Of a stretch of DNA of 64,000 bases, positions 33,774 to 45,702 are shown piece after piece; the first letter of the stretch is position 1; each line of letters opens with the position of its first letter. Source of the stretch: Silene latifolia (taxonomy: Eukaryota > Streptophyta > Magnoliopsida > Caryophyllales > Caryophyllaceae). Under the pieces are notes generated by a model, which saw only the letters and a list, made by a program, of their open reading frames with translations, was not told where the DNA came from and searched no databases. Both the position numbers and the translations under genes were made by a program. Location of the stretch: NCBI RefSeq assembly GCF_048544455.1, contig NC_133538.1, positions 18,628,969 through 18,692,968 of the forward strand. The letters are read 5' to 3'.

Positions 33774-35410
33774 TTATTTTGTTTCCTCGGGATTATATGC
33801 AGCCTTGTTTGGGAGAGATGAACCCGGAACAAGGTCGATTTGATGTTCAATGCCTGGAATATGAGGCAAACAAGCAGGTTGTTCATCGGGAAACACATCC
33901 CCAAACTTTTCAAGCAAATCGTCAATTGGACTATGATCCTGCAAAACAACATTAGCACTCGAATTTTTTTTAGCAATAAGCAAATAAACTTGCTCTCCAT
34001 GATCGATTGCACGCTTAACGTACCGTTCTCCAATCAACATAGCAGCATGAGTCTTAGATTTCGGTTTTGGGTTAGAACCACGAACAGTTTGTGGTGACAT
34101 TGGTTTAAGCATAATTCGTTTCCCCTTATCTTTTATCTCATACTCGTTACTCCTCCCTCTATGCAACACATCCCGATCATATTGCCATGGTCGTACCAAT
34201 AAAATATGACAAGCATCCATGGGTATAACATTACACAATACCTCATCGACATAAGAACACATAACCAAGCCAACACGGGCCTGTTTCGACACCTTAACGC
34301 TGCTACCATCATCCAACCAATGTAATGCATATATGCGTGGGTGTTTAGTAGTCACAAGACCCAATTTCAACACCATTTCAGTAGAGGCTACGTTAGTGCA
34401 ACTACCCCCATCGATAATTAGACTACACCACTTATCATTCACTCGACACTTGGTATGAAATAACTGATTTTGTTGCTCCGAATCAGTAGGCATAGTCTTT
34501 ATTTGTAAGGTTCGCAAGACCAGATTTGTGTCGTAAATAGGTGCCTTATAATCTTCTGCTAACACGTCCTCCTCCTTACCTTCATTTAGGTTGAAAAGCT
34601 CACCCATTTTGTCCTCCTTGGCCAACAACTCATCTCTACACTCAATAGCTTCCTTCAAGGTCACAACTCGTTTATTTTGACAAATACTTTGATAATGGCC
34701 AAAGCCTTGGCATTTGAAACAATGGACTTTGGACAGGTTGGTCTCTTTGGCCGTAGTCCTAGAGGTTGTGTTTGGTGGTGCCATGGCCTTGCTAGGACCC
34801 CCAAATGTGCTGCTAGGTATGTCGAGTTTATGGTTTGTTTCGGTTTTGGTCCATAAGTTATTCTTTCCCGATTCTGAACTCGACCCTCTCCCATATTTAG
34901 ACTTCCCTTGTGACTCTACTTTCAAACAAAGAGTATCAAAATCAGAATAGGGGTACAACTCAATAGAATTACCAATGTTATAATTTAACCCACGCAAAAA
35001 TTGAGACATTTTCTGTTCTTCTACCTCCTCCAATTCGCCCATCAAGCATAAATTTTCAAATTCATCAATATATTCACCGACACGTAATTTTCTTTATCTA
35101 AATCAGTAATCTTACGATATGTAGCTAATCTATGGGTCGTTGGTACATACCTTTTACGGAGTTTACGTTTCAAAGACTCCCAAGAATCGATCTTTTCGTT
35201 CCCCTAGCGCACTCTCTTGGCTTTCAATCCTTCGAACCATAGAGATGCTCTGTTGCTTAATTTCAGAATTGCATACTTGCACCTCTTCTCATCATCTAAG
35301 TCCTTGAAATCAAACATACGATCCATTTTACGTTCCCAATCCAAATAGGCCTCGGGATCAGCCCCTCCAACGAACTCAGGTAGTTCATTCACTTTGAACG
35401 GATCAGCCAC
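33774..35410 (-). pseudogene. Gag and protease of CRM-like element
   Basis: The gag start MADPFKVNELPEFVGGADPE (35410-35204) is followed, after stops and frameshifts, by a 423-codon frame (35045-33774). This holds a CCHC knuckle (CFKCQGFGHYQSIC) and protease motif IDGGSCTNVAS, with WLDDGSSVKVSKQ and LVRPWQYDRD downstream. The IDGGSCTNVAS form and order are typical of CRM-like chromoviruses. The frame ends with IEHQIDLVPGSSLPNKAAY, the usual lead into RT. Chromovirus Gag and protease act in particle assembly and maturation. Confidence 0.85.
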
Positions 35411-35534
35411 CTTTTCAAAACGCCTAGGTTGTCATCTATCGTCCCTTTCTTGCACGTTTCTTAAGGTATCATAAAGGTGCTGCAAAAAGTTAGGATTGTC
35501 GAAATCCATAGATGAACAAGGATCAAGAGCCGAA

Positions 35535-35546
35535 GCTCTGATACCA
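35535..35546 (-). other. Primer-binding site of CRM-like element
   Basis: The minus strand reads TGGTATCAGAGC, complementary to the 3' end of initiator tRNA-Met, four bases after the LTR end. Confidence 0.85.
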
Positions 35547-35550
35547 CAAA

Positions 35551-36300
35551 TGATACGAATTCAGCAGCGAAATCTCAAATAATTGAACGGGTATGTGGAC
35601 TGTTCGTACTAGGTACGTGCAGTCCTCAAATAATACAAACTGGACAGTGGAAACTAAAACTATTTGGACGGATATGCGGACTGTTCGTATTAGGTACGTG
35701 CAGCCCTTGATTGTTTGGGATAGAACGTTGTTGAAAAAGACCTATTACTCAACAAAGGAGGCTAAGATCAAGACCTATTGATCTATAACCAGAGAATTCG
35801 ATTAAGAACGCGTCTCAGATGAACCAGTTTTATTTTCTAAGCAGAAAACGATTTTGTAAACACAAGTTTTTTTGTAATTTTTGGATGATCTTATTGTTGA
35901 AAGCTCATGGCCTTATATAGGCAGACAAAGCTCGAAAATCTCAGCCAAGTGAAGAGTTGTCATCACTCCTTCACTAATTACAATCATAAAAGCAAGCAAA
36001 TTGAAAGGTCTAAAGTAATTACAAGCTTATTGAATATATTAAGTAATTACAAGCTTATTGAATATATTATTAGCAATAAGTAAATAAAGATCATTTTATT
36101 AGCTTGTAAAGGACCATGTGCCAGCAGCTCTTCTTGGGTCGTGTGCCATCACCAAATCAATCCGTTATCCAAGAAAGCATGGACACAAAATGAGAACGAA
36201 GCAAGCCCACGTAAGAATCATCATTACCCATATCCGTGCTCACTACCAACTCATTATCCAAACCCGAATCATTGGCTTGAGTCGCATCACCCACTCATGA
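35551..36300 (-). mobile_element. 5' LTR of CRM-like element
   Basis: The LTR ends (minus strand) with GAATTCGTATCA at 35551. A TATATAAG box lies at 35912-35919 on the minus strand. An internal duplication (35581-35705) repeats 'ggactgttcgta.taggtacgtgcag' about 90 bp apart, and a 28-bp direct repeat occurs at about 36014-36070. The outer end is a guess, since the partner LTR is not in the window. Confidence 0.6.
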
Positions 36301-37508
36301 TTTATTCACGTTTCTCTATTTTTTTTTACCACTTAACCATGTTGATTTGTTTGCGTTGACGCGTTTTGTAATTCATACACCATATAATATGATAACTTAA
36401 TGAGTCATTGGGTAAGCCACGTGGAGTTTCGCAAAAATTTGTGGTTTTCCTTTTTTTTTATAACTATCTATAAAAGTAAAATTTACGTAATAAAAAGATA
36501 ATTTTACGGGTTATTACATTCTATACTCCGTAAAATAAGTTTTATCTCGAAACTCGAAATTAAAAAATCGAAAAGTTAAAACTTCACCTTTTTTTTTCAA
36601 AATTCAAAAGATTAAAGAATTGAATTCAACAAATTTTTGTTTTTTCAAATTCCTGAAATGGGTAAAAAGTTTACGTCTTATATAATGGAACGCAAGAATT
36701 CCTACCGCGAACAAGAATTCGAGTAATCGAATTCAAAGACAAATTCAAATGCGTTTGTAGGTGCTTAATCTGTTATTAGACATCCTTAATAACAAGTCCT
36801 AGCATCCCAATAAATGCACAAGGCCAAAGAAAAACAAAAATTGAAAATGTCATTTTCAAATTCTTAGTAAAGGTAAATTTCCTTTTCGAATATACGACAT
36901 AAATTTTTGAAAATAGATTAAAGACTAACTCGAATTAGCTAGAAATTTTTCTACTACGTGAAACTATTTGAATAACAAAACTTCTGAAATCATGGGAACT
37001 TAGATTTTACGAGTGGAAGGCATTATGTAGAGAACGCAAACGTAGGATGTCCCAAAACTTGACTAGACTATCGATCTTACTCTAATAAATTAAACTTGAC
37101 TAACCTATCACCTTAATATATGACATAAGTAAGTCATGCAATTTACATACTCAAAGAAAATAAAACACAGCAACTTTAATTAATCAAAGTACTTATTACA
37201 TCTATCCCCATGCACCCCATTAATCACTTAAACGAGCAATCATAGCCATATTACATCTATCCCCATGCACCCCATTTTTACGCTAAGTTTTTGGCATCAC
37301 TTGTACGAGCTAGAATAATGTACTACATATATGTAAAGAATGAAATGACCAAATACAAGAATCACATATATACACAAATACACATCTTGGTAAGATAAAA
37401 CCACTTGAATACATAACAATGTAACATAACTATAATCTCTACCCCACTCTCTATTAGTCATTTTCTAGTTTAGTCTATTTGTTTCGAGTTTTATATACTT
37501 GCCCCATG
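36301..37508. other. AT-rich DNA without recognisable features
   Basis: No gene or complete element is seen. A direct repeat of 'ttacatctatccccatgcac' occurs at about 37195 and 37250. Confidence 0.5.
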
Positions 37509-37893
37509 AATCTTTTCCCCCCACTAGACGTATGGCTGAAGGCTCAATCCGCGGTTGTAGGGTTGCTCTGATACCAATTGTAACACCCTGGCTCGAACCG
37601 GGTCAGGAGCGGTTACTTATGATAACTCACCAGGTTGTGTACATGGCCCACAGATCAACACAGGTCCATTATAGCGTATTTTTTCCTCACTCATGCGCAT
37701 CCCGAGAACCTTCCCAGGAGGTCACCCATCCTAAGACTACTCTCAACCAAGCACGCTTAACTGTGGAGTTCTTTTGCATGGATGACCATAAAAGAAAGTG
37801 CACTTTGTTGATATGAGTAGTACTTTGAATCCCTTTAAACACTAGTCATTTAAGCCTATCACTGGACCTCTTCAATTAACGTGGGGTGTTACA
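37509..37893 (-). mobile_element. Cassandra-type TRIM: 5' LTR, primer site and interior
   Basis: The LTR (37579-37893, 315 bp) has the inverted ends TGTAACACCC and GGGTGTTACA. On the minus strand it is followed by TGGTATCAGAGC (37565-37576), the initiator tRNA-Met primer site. A ~50-bp interior then ends in a purine tract AGTGGGGGGAAAAG (37510-37523 region). The LTR contains a 5S rRNA-like segment. LTR with embedded 5S plus tRNA-Met primer site defines Cassandra, a non-coding retroelement widespread in plants. No second LTR follows the purine tract, so the element is truncated or this is a partial copy. Confidence 0.88.
37697..37815 (-). ncRNA. 5S rRNA-like segment inside the Cassandra LTR
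   Basis: The minus strand keeps the internal promoter of 5S rRNA genes: AGTTAAGCGTGC (box A, 37751-37762) and GGATGGGTGACCTCCTGGGA (box C side, 37711-37731). The first third is strongly diverged. It is a retroelement-embedded relic that might recruit Pol III. It is not a functional ribosomal gene. Confidence 0.85.
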
Positions 37894-39091
37894 CACGTCC
37901 AAATTAATAAAAATAGTTCAAGAATTCATACTTATTTGGATGCCAAATTTGATGTAATGTGTTATAGTCCTGTCCTCTTTCAAACAACCCAACACTGTTA
38001 GGATTATTTGTTTGCAGCTATTTTCCGAGCTTTTTGTCCATCAGATTAGGTTATAAACTCTCTAGATCATAACCTAATTGGCATCATTATTCTGTTGTTT
38101 GAATTACTCAAGGTTAATGAAACTTTCATTTTCTATATATGATATCCTTAGATCTTGGCCAATTTTGTAATCCATGCATCGCAAGGGCATGAAATCCAGT
38201 TCTATACTAAGCTCATAATTTTTAAAGCAAAACTCACAAACTTTATAGAAAAACTCATAAAATACACAATCAGATGTACTACATCTGATGTGTAATCTAT
38301 AAACTACATCATGATGGAAGCCGTCTTTTTTTTAAAAAAAAAAAAAAATTAAGTGCAGTGCATAGTGAATGTATAATGAGGTTAAAGATAAACTAAATAA
38401 ATGATTATGAGAAAGACAAAGTTGGAAGTTTATTAAATATTGTCGACAATTCGAAATTATTTGTCGGTGATCTTTAGAAACAACATCTATACCTTCTATG
38501 AGTTCTCTCCAATACATTCCATAATTTTATTAAGAAAAGACCTTCAGCTGCTAGTTTTTACCATGTTCATACAACTTCCGGTAATTATTAACACAATAAT
38601 TAAACATGTTTTAGCTATTAACATGAAAATCTCTTTCTCTTTTCCTCATGGTCAGGGACGTAACCAAAATCGAATCTTAGGTAGGGCTGAAATTAATCTT
38701 TTCATCTTTGACTTAATTAAATATGTCGACGAGATTAAAATACCTCGACATATCTCTTATAGTACATGTTATCGGTTTTCGATAATACTTATCTTCTCAA
38801 TATGTCTTAAAATGTATGAATACAAAATTAGAAATTATTATATGAGTATTATATGAAAATATTTAGAAATTAATAAAGTGTGTATGGAAAAAATAAAAAA
38901 AAAGGTGTAGGGGTTGAAAATATTTCAAGAATAATTGTAAAAATTGTAGAGACAACTCATGGCATAACAATCAAAGAAATAAAAAATCCACCCACTAATG
39001 AAAGCTTTAATAAGGGAAAAAAAATTAAAAGGAAAGAGTTTGTCTATGAAGAGTCGAACATGGGACGTTTTAGATTGCAATGCCTTACAGC
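37894..39091. other. AT-rich DNA flanking the hAT element
   Basis: No gene is seen. It holds a T/A homopolymer run (38327-38349) and a short inverted repeat, ATATGTCGA ... TCGACATAT, near 38728-38762. Confidence 0.5.
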
Positions 39092-39189
39092 TAGGGTTGA
39101 GCAAAACCGGATATTTGATCCGGATTTCAAAACCGGATCGGATATCCGAATTTAAAATTATCTTTTTCGTGATCTAGATCCGATCCGAA
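39092..39189 (-). mobile_element. 3' end of a hAT transposon (subterminal region)
   Basis: The sequence from TAGGGTTGAGCAAAACCGG onward is followed by repeated ATCCGGAT, GGATATCCG and CCGAA motifs. The same motif family resumes at 61354, on the other side of the Athila-like insertion, and leads to a hAT transposase. This fits a hAT terminus with subterminal transposase-binding repeats. The precise tip (39088 CAGCTAGGG or 39092 TAGGG) is uncertain because the other end lies outside the window. Confidence 0.65.
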
Positions 39190-39481
39190 TGTTAACACAT
39201 TAATTCACGTGTTTTATCTACCTTCTAGACTCTTGTTAGTCCTAATTTTGAGTGCTTAAATTGCCAAAACGCTCAACTTTCGGCTACTTTTGCAAATCTT
39301 GTTCTCTGTTCTCTTTTTGGCTATTTTCCCGGTTTGTCATGTGCATATTTCGAGTCAACGGTACTCCTCTTGGTGCTTTATTTATGTAGGTACCGTGGTA
39401 GACCAAGTTTTGGACAAGGGAAAAGAAGAACAAAGCAATTTGGAAGTCAGACATGAAGTTTATAAGCTAGAAACATTAGTT

Positions 39482-39790
39482 AGATTATAAGATATGGTGC
39501 GTAAGATGAGGGATGTACCTCATCTTCCCAGAACGTACCTCATCCTGCTGATTTGGACTTATTATTTGGTACTATTGAAAAAGATGTGGAGCGTAAGATA
39601 AGGGGCGTACCTCTTCTGCCTTTAACGTACCTTATCTTAGTGAGTTTTGTACCAACTTTTGATGTATAAGGAGAAGATGTGGAGCGTAAGATAAGGGGCG
39701 TACCTCGTCTGCCCATAACGTACCTTATCTTACTGATTTTGTACCAACTTTTGATGTATAAGGAGAAGATGAGGTACATACCTCATCTTA
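39482..39790. repeat. U3 tandem repeats, about 95 bp, each with an inverted repeat
   Basis: Three units share 'gatgtggagcgtaagataagg', 'cgtacctcgtctgcc', 'aacgtaccttatcttac' and 'tttgtaccaacttttgatgtataagga'. Within a unit GTAAGATAAGG and CCTTATCTTAC are inverse complements. The other LTR carries the same array at about 59745-60055 with one extra short segment. The position just upstream of the TATA box suggests an enhancer-like role. Confidence 0.8.
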
Positions 39791-39854
39791 CTCGTCCCCC
39801 CCCCATCTCTTTTACTTTTTGGGCTCAAATTTATAATGGACTATTATGGGGTCC

Positions 39855-39862
39855 TATAAATA
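39855..39862 (+). promoter_or_regulatory. TATA box of the Athila-like 5' LTR
   Basis: TATAAATA after GGTCC, directly downstream of the U3 repeats. The counterpart in the 3' LTR is TATAAAT at 60128-60134. Confidence 0.65.
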
Positions 39863-41075
39863 CCCCAAATCCATATCTTAAAACCCTAAGCTTCATTTTT
39901 ATGCAAAATTAGAGAGAGAAACTCAAGTATTTTCTTTGTATTTTGGAGATCAAATCTTCATCCATTCTTCATATAATTCAAGTTCAAGTTTCTTATTCAA
40001 TTTTGTTCTTCCTTGTTCCTTGTTCTTTAAGTGTTGGTATTTTTCTCATTCCTTTTATCTTTCTTAGTTACTTGTTTGCATTTTATTTATTTCTTAGTAT
40101 GAATATTTACATCTCTTGTAGTTAAAGTTACCACCTTTAAGTTTAATTTCATTTTAATTATAGTTTAATTAGTTAATTATCATTATCTTAGTTATTAATT
40201 GCATGATTAATAGTAGAAATCAATTTTATAACATGTCAATTGCTAAAGTTTTAACCTTTATCATTTGTCTTAGTTTAATTAGTATGATTAGTGAGTAGTC
40301 ACCCTTCTAGGGTCCAATTAAGCCTAAATGATGAGTTTATTTTGGTGATTAGTCGCTTTTGACAAGTTGTGGTGTTATGGGTAATCGATTTTGGTTGGGT
40401 GATTTGAATTGACCCCTTGTCCAACCTTTTGAGGCTATCAATGGGATTTGGGCCCATTTTGGCCTACCTAGGCTATCAATGGGAGTTGGGATTATGGTAG
40501 TGGATACCGGTATACTCGGGATATCGACTCTAGGCGGGTTATTCAAGGGAGTGAGACCCATCTAAAGAGACTTAACCAATTGACTAAGGAATTCCATCCA
40601 TGGGAGTGGGGAAGGACTTAGTTGGGACTTATTGTTGACCTTAATTCCTTGGGCTCGGTCTTGGTCATCCATGGGAGTGGGACCTTAACCATACTCAAGA
40701 GGCTACCTACACTCGGGAGGGTTGGGTGGTTAGTTTAGCTAGCATTATCCCTCTTGACTCCATGAACCCATTACTTGTTGATTGACTAATTGCCACTATG
40801 ACTCATTTCTAAGGGCTTGATCGGATCCTAGGCCTTTCTTTAATTGATAAAAACCGTTTTCAATTGCTTGTTCCTTTATTTTATAATTTACTTAATTTAT
40901 TTTACTTCTTGTTCATTAGACTAGTTATTAGATAATATCCAAACATTTATCTTATTAGACTTAGCTAAACCGATGAATTATAATGATTAATACTCTACTT
41001 CTCCTTGTGGGTTCGACCCCTAAGTGCTATAACACACCGTGCACTTGCGGTTATTTTAAAACTCCATCAAGTTTT

Positions 41076-41093
41076 TGGCACCGTTGCCGGGGA
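41076..41093 (+). other. Primer-binding site of the Athila-like element
   Basis: TGGCACCGTTGCCGGGGA starts six bases after the LTR end. It resembles the tRNA-Asp-complementary site commonly seen in plant gypsy elements, with one or two changes. The tRNA was not verified. Confidence 0.8.
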
Positions 41094-41168
41094 GCAAAGG
41101 CTAGATATTAATCGTTTTATTCTAGTTTAGATTAGGTCTTTCTTTGTTACTAATCCCTTTTTTGAGTA

Positions 41169-42425
41169 GTGGAAGGTGTTTTAGAAGAACCGGATAATCT
41201 TGAATTCGTTGAGAATCCATTTGGAAATCCCGAAGAACCAACAATAGCCGCGGTTCCTATGAGGGATAATTTGGCTCTGAAGAAGATGGTGAACCCAAGT
41301 ATTGTCAAGCCACCTATTCAAGCCAACAACTTTGATGTGAAGGCCACTTTGTTGAAACTAGTCCAGGGAAACCAATTCGGAGGGGGAGCCACCGAAAACC
41401 CCAATGAACATCTTAATGAATTCTTGGATAGTTGTGACATGTTTAAGGCAAATGGAGTGTCGGAGGATGTCATCCGCCTTAGTCTCTTTCGTTATTCCTT
41501 GAGGGGGAGTGCTAAGGAATGATTGAAGAGTTGTGAGCCCGATTCTCTTAGGACTTGGGATGATGTCTCCAAGGCCTTCTTAAACAAGTACTTCCCACCA
41601 CAAAGGACCGCAAGAACCAAGAGTGAGCTTCAAGGCTTCACCCAACATGATGATGAGACCCTTTACGAGGCATGGGAAAGGTATAAAGGACTCCAAAGGT
41701 TGTGTCCTCACCACGCAATCGGAGATGATGAGTTGATCAACAAATTTTATGAGGGGTTGAGCAATGAAATGAAAATGAACCTAGATTCCGGCTCGGGAAA
41801 GGGGGCATTGGACAAAATTGATCACAAGACGGCCAAGGAACTTATTGAGCAAATGGCTTCCCGAACTTTTCATTGGAATAATGATAGACACAAGAGGAAG
41901 GGAAAGTCAACCGTTGAGTCGGCTAATAATGTTAAGGTCAAAGGGTTGATAGAGGAACTCAAGCAACAAATTGCTTTGTTGAACTCTAGTAACACCACAA
42001 GAAACTCTTCATCAAATTGGTCTCAAGTGTATTGTTGTGAGATTTGTGGAGATCAAGGGCATCCACCAAATGAATGTCCTTTGATGATAGGAGAAACAAA
42101 GTGTATGGAGGAAGTGAATGGAGTGTGGGAATCAAGTCCGACTAGACAAGCTTTCAACAACAATCAATACCATCCCGGAATGAGAACCCACCCAAATTCT
42201 TCCTATGGCTCACAAAATGTCCAAAACCCCAATTTCCATCAAAAACAACAATTTACATCAAATTTCCAAGCCCAAAAGCAAAATCCGACCTTTCAACTAA
42301 CACCACCATTTCAACCACTTAATCAACCTAACAAACAACCATTTCACCAAAATTCCCAACCTCTCCAACAATCCACCCAACCCAAAACAAACATGGAGCT
42401 CATGATGGAGCAATTGATGAATATC
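41169..42425 (+). pseudogene. Gag (N-terminal part) of the Athila-like element
   Basis: The frame opens after TGA 41163-41165; the first ATG in frame is 41259. It runs to 42425, where the nested element begins inside codon sequence. One internal stop, TGA 41520-41522, stands where gag proteins of this type have Trp (AKE*LKS), so a single G-to-A change explains it. Recognisable gag core: FLDSCDMFKANGVSEDVIRL, then WDDVSKAFLNKYFPPQRTA, LYEAWERYKGLQRLCPHH and FYEGL. A knuckle-like CEICGDQGHPPNEC and a long Asn/Gln/Pro-rich tail follow. The frame resumes at 54631 on the far side of the insertion. Confidence 0.9.
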
Positions 42426-45400
42426 TGTAGATACCCGTATCCGTTGATATTGGAATTTATAGAGAACCCGACAAACACCCGATGATGATAGGACACATGT
42501 ATTCTTTAATTGTCATTGTCATTATTTGGGTTCGTTTTACGATGTAGAATGGGCGTCGTCGATGAAGTATTTTATTAATTTAAATGATATTTAAATTAAT
42601 GTTTTTTTTTAGTGAGTTCATTTTATTATTTTAAATGATATTTAAATTATGGTTTTTTTGAGGTGAATTCAATTTATTTTATTTTATTTTGAATTTATTT
42701 TCCCAAGTTTATTTTATTGAAAATAAAATAAATAATTGATTTGAAAAATCATTTTATGAATATATTTGATTTGAAAAATCATTTATTTTAATGTGTTAAT
42801 TGATTTGAAAAATCGATTTTAAAAGCGAAGAAAACTCGTTTTAGAAGCATGTTTTTGAGCTCGATTTTAGCTCGGTTTTTGGGCCCGTTTTCTTTACGAG
42901 TTGGCACGAATATCGAGTACATTAACCAACCTAAGCCTCTACCCATCCAACCCAGTTCGAACCCCCATAATCACGGCCCAAATTCCATCCCCAAATCGTC
43001 CCCAACAGCCCGCACTAAACCGAGCAGCCCCCCTGTTTTGGCAGCTCAATCCCGAGCCCAAAACCCGCTCCAAACACTACCAAGACCCGTACCCATTAAC
43101 CCTAACCCATACCCTAGTATCCTACCCATATTATCCTAGCTTAATCACCAAGAAAACCCCTGTCAAACCCTCACAAAAGCTGCTGGACAGCAGCCAAGCG
43201 TGATGAAGCCCGACTGCCTCTCCCTCTCTTTTAACCTACTTTAACTCCTTATAAATACCACCCCTTCACCATAAATTCATTCCTCGAAGTTCTCCATATA
43301 TCCTAACATCACCCACAAGCTTTAAACCTCAGAAACAAACCCTAATTGCCTCCCAAAAACCCTAAACAAAACCGACACACAAACTGAACTGTTTGTGTGT
43401 CCTCCTCGAAAAGCAACTCGTTCCTCTATCAAACCTCCATCAAAATTCGATTTTCTTGTTCCTAATTAACCACATAACATCCATATACACATTAGACAAA
43501 GATTTACGAGCCAAATTGCCCTTGAGAGTACACGAAATCCCTCGAAAAACAGAGTGTTATACACTCTGTTTTCGCGGTTTATTCTTGTCTGTCCAGTTCT
43601 GTTTGTGCTCGTTTTTCGTGCCCAATAACCCAAAACGAGCAGGGGTTGCTTTAAGATCCCTGTTCTCCTCTCTTTTTAGTTTTCAAAACATCTTTTAAAT
43701 CGAATTTTAAATCGTGAAACGAGGGAGATATCATCGTTTGAAAGTTGCTGTCCAGATTTGTCAAAAAACGCGTGTTGCTTTATTTCTTCGTCGACGACGG
43801 CCTCTCGAGATAAAATCTACCATCGATTACGACCCAAGACGGTGTCAACGATATATGTAGGTTGAGGGTGCATCAAATCCTCCTCTTTTCCCTTTTATTT
43901 TGTTTGTTTTATGTTTGTTTTTTATTGTCTCGTTTTATTTCGTTTATCGTTTTGTTTATTGTTTAATTAACTATGAAACTAGTTTAGTCCGAGTATGAGT
44001 TAAAGTACCACCATGAGCACCCGCGTTGACTTGAGATGGGAAAATAAACCGCTACTTCAGTCGGTCGTACACCCCCGTCTCATTTACATATCCTCGTGTT
44101 CAAGGTAGGGCATAAATAAAACGAATTTCTAACTTCGCTCTTCGCTTTTGACCCCTTTGTGATTTCGGCCAACTCGACACACCCTAGGACTCGTTGTATG
44201 TTAGTTTAACCTCTGATTGTTAACATATGACGTATTTAGATGACATTAGATTAATTTAATAACCTAATTAGACATGTTAGGTGGCATCGACGTACCTTTT
44301 AAAATCGATTAACGACTCTATAACCTAATTGAATACATCTTTCTTATCACTTGATTTCTCGCTAACATAGGAGTGCGTGATTAGCACCTTCCTATTAACA
44401 CTCGACGAGTAAGCATTAATCTTATGATATTGTGACCTAATTGGACCCTTTAGGCCGTGTAGAATGCACACTCGCGCGTTTCTTCTCAATCAATCAACCT
44501 ATCTTATAACCCGTTTTCTAACTCGTTTTCTAATCCGATTCGCAATCATTCGATCTAACTAATGAACCTAACCTAGGAACTAGGATGGCCTTGTCTTGGC
44601 CGTGAGGGTGGCCGTTGGTTTGGGCCGTGAGTTGGCCGTGTCTCCCGTCTTTCTCATTTCGTTTTTCTTTCCTTGTTTATCATTTGTTCTTTGTTGTTTT
44701 GTAGCTTGTAATTTATAGTTTGTTTATCGAGTTGTAATTTTCGAGTTAGTTTTCTTTTATCGAGTCAAAAACCTCTTTCAAAAAACCTTAGTCTTGTTTG
44801 GTTAGACGGTTGTTCCCCAATGCTTGCAGGAGCGTAGTAAACCGCATGTTGTTTAAAGCAACATGGCCCGGTTTATGCTAATGCATGCTTTGGTGCGTAG
44901 CCCTATGTCTAATTCGATAAGATTAAGTGAAAGCACGCATTACGAAGAGTGACCCAAGGCCGTGTGTCATGTAGGCCGTGAGTCACCCCTTTGTGCACGG
45001 TTTTCTAGGCCGAATGGCCGTGTATTGCGTCGTGTGTATAGCGTTGTATTTAGATCGAGTTGTATCTTTAATTTATCGTTGCGTCGGCATGAAATGCCTG
45101 GTTTGTAATAGGTAGATCCCAACGGCTCCCCCATTCCCCCTAAGCCTTGTTTGCTTTCGTTTATATGTTTGCTTAGATCAATCAACCCACATGCTAAATT
45201 ACAACTTTGACAAAGTTAGTTTAGTTGCATCCAAAACGACATAGAAATTGTTGTCACATGATAGGGTTAAAACAACGTTTGCATATCATACATCGTAGTA
45301 GCTATGACCTTGTTTGAAATCCGACACTTGACTTAGTAGAGGCCGTTATTGACGGGCGGGGTTGGGTGTCCTTATGGGCTTCCCAACACGTACCCTCACC

Positions 45401-45681
45401 CCTTACTCAAGATCTATGGTTTGTGGATCCGTCTAAATACCATTGGATTACGAGAGTCATTCAAATCGAGTGATATAGGGTACAAGTCTTTATCTTTAAT
45501 CACTCGTAGTCGATTGGCTTTATGCTTTTCGATGAAAGGCGTAAAGTTGGCTTGAACGGTTCCAAGTTCCCAAAAAACTTGGTGGCGACTCTAATTGGTC
45601 TTAATTCGATTCGAAAGAACCTCGAGTCGATTATGCCTGGTGTGGATCCCGCGGACGCAGTTCCCGAGGGCCTTGTCCACA
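42426..45681 (+). repeat. 5' LTR of the gag-only Tat-type element
   Basis: A 3256-bp LTR with a TATA box at 43250-43257. The U5-side half carries many GGCCGTG motifs (44452 to 45020). Frames at 42849-43203 and 43393-43698 lie wholly inside the LTR, recur in the partner LTR and show no domain. Confidence 0.95.
43250..43257 (+). promoter_or_regulatory. TATA box of the gag-only element 5' LTR
   Basis: TATAAATA after a pyrimidine-rich stretch; the counterpart in the 3' LTR is 52195-52202. Confidence 0.7.
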
Positions 45682-45684
45682 GTT

Positions 45685-45702
45685 TGGCGACTCCGCTGGG
45701 GA
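45685..45702 (+). other. Primer-binding site of the gag-only element
   Basis: TGGCGACTCCGCTGGGGA stands three bases after the LTR end, identical to the Tat element site at 19085-19102. Confidence 0.88.

Larger units (their letters stand above)
39190..41069 (+). repeat. 5' LTR of the Athila-like element
   Basis: An 1880-bp LTR. U3 carries tandem palindromic repeats (39482-39790), a C9 run (39796-39804) and a TATA box (39855-39862). A later part repeats 'ccatgggagtggg' and 'ctatcaatggga'. Confidence 0.93.

Noticed and set aside
37697..37815. A functional 5S rRNA gene
   Set aside because: The 5' third is strongly diverged and the segment sits inside a Cassandra LTR with TG..CA-type ends and a primer site.
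38728..38762. Inverted repeat ATATGTCGA ... TCGACATAT
   Set aside because: Nine bases of palindrome in AT-rich DNA with no repeat or gene context; may be chance.
41076..41093. tRNA fragments or tRNA genes at the primer sites
   Set aside because: Only 12-18 bases match; these are primer-binding sites next to LTR ends.
42849..43203. Frames of about 100 codons, duplicated at 51794-52148
   Set aside because: They lie inside the two LTRs; duplication is due to the LTR pair and the Pro/Asn-rich text has no domain.
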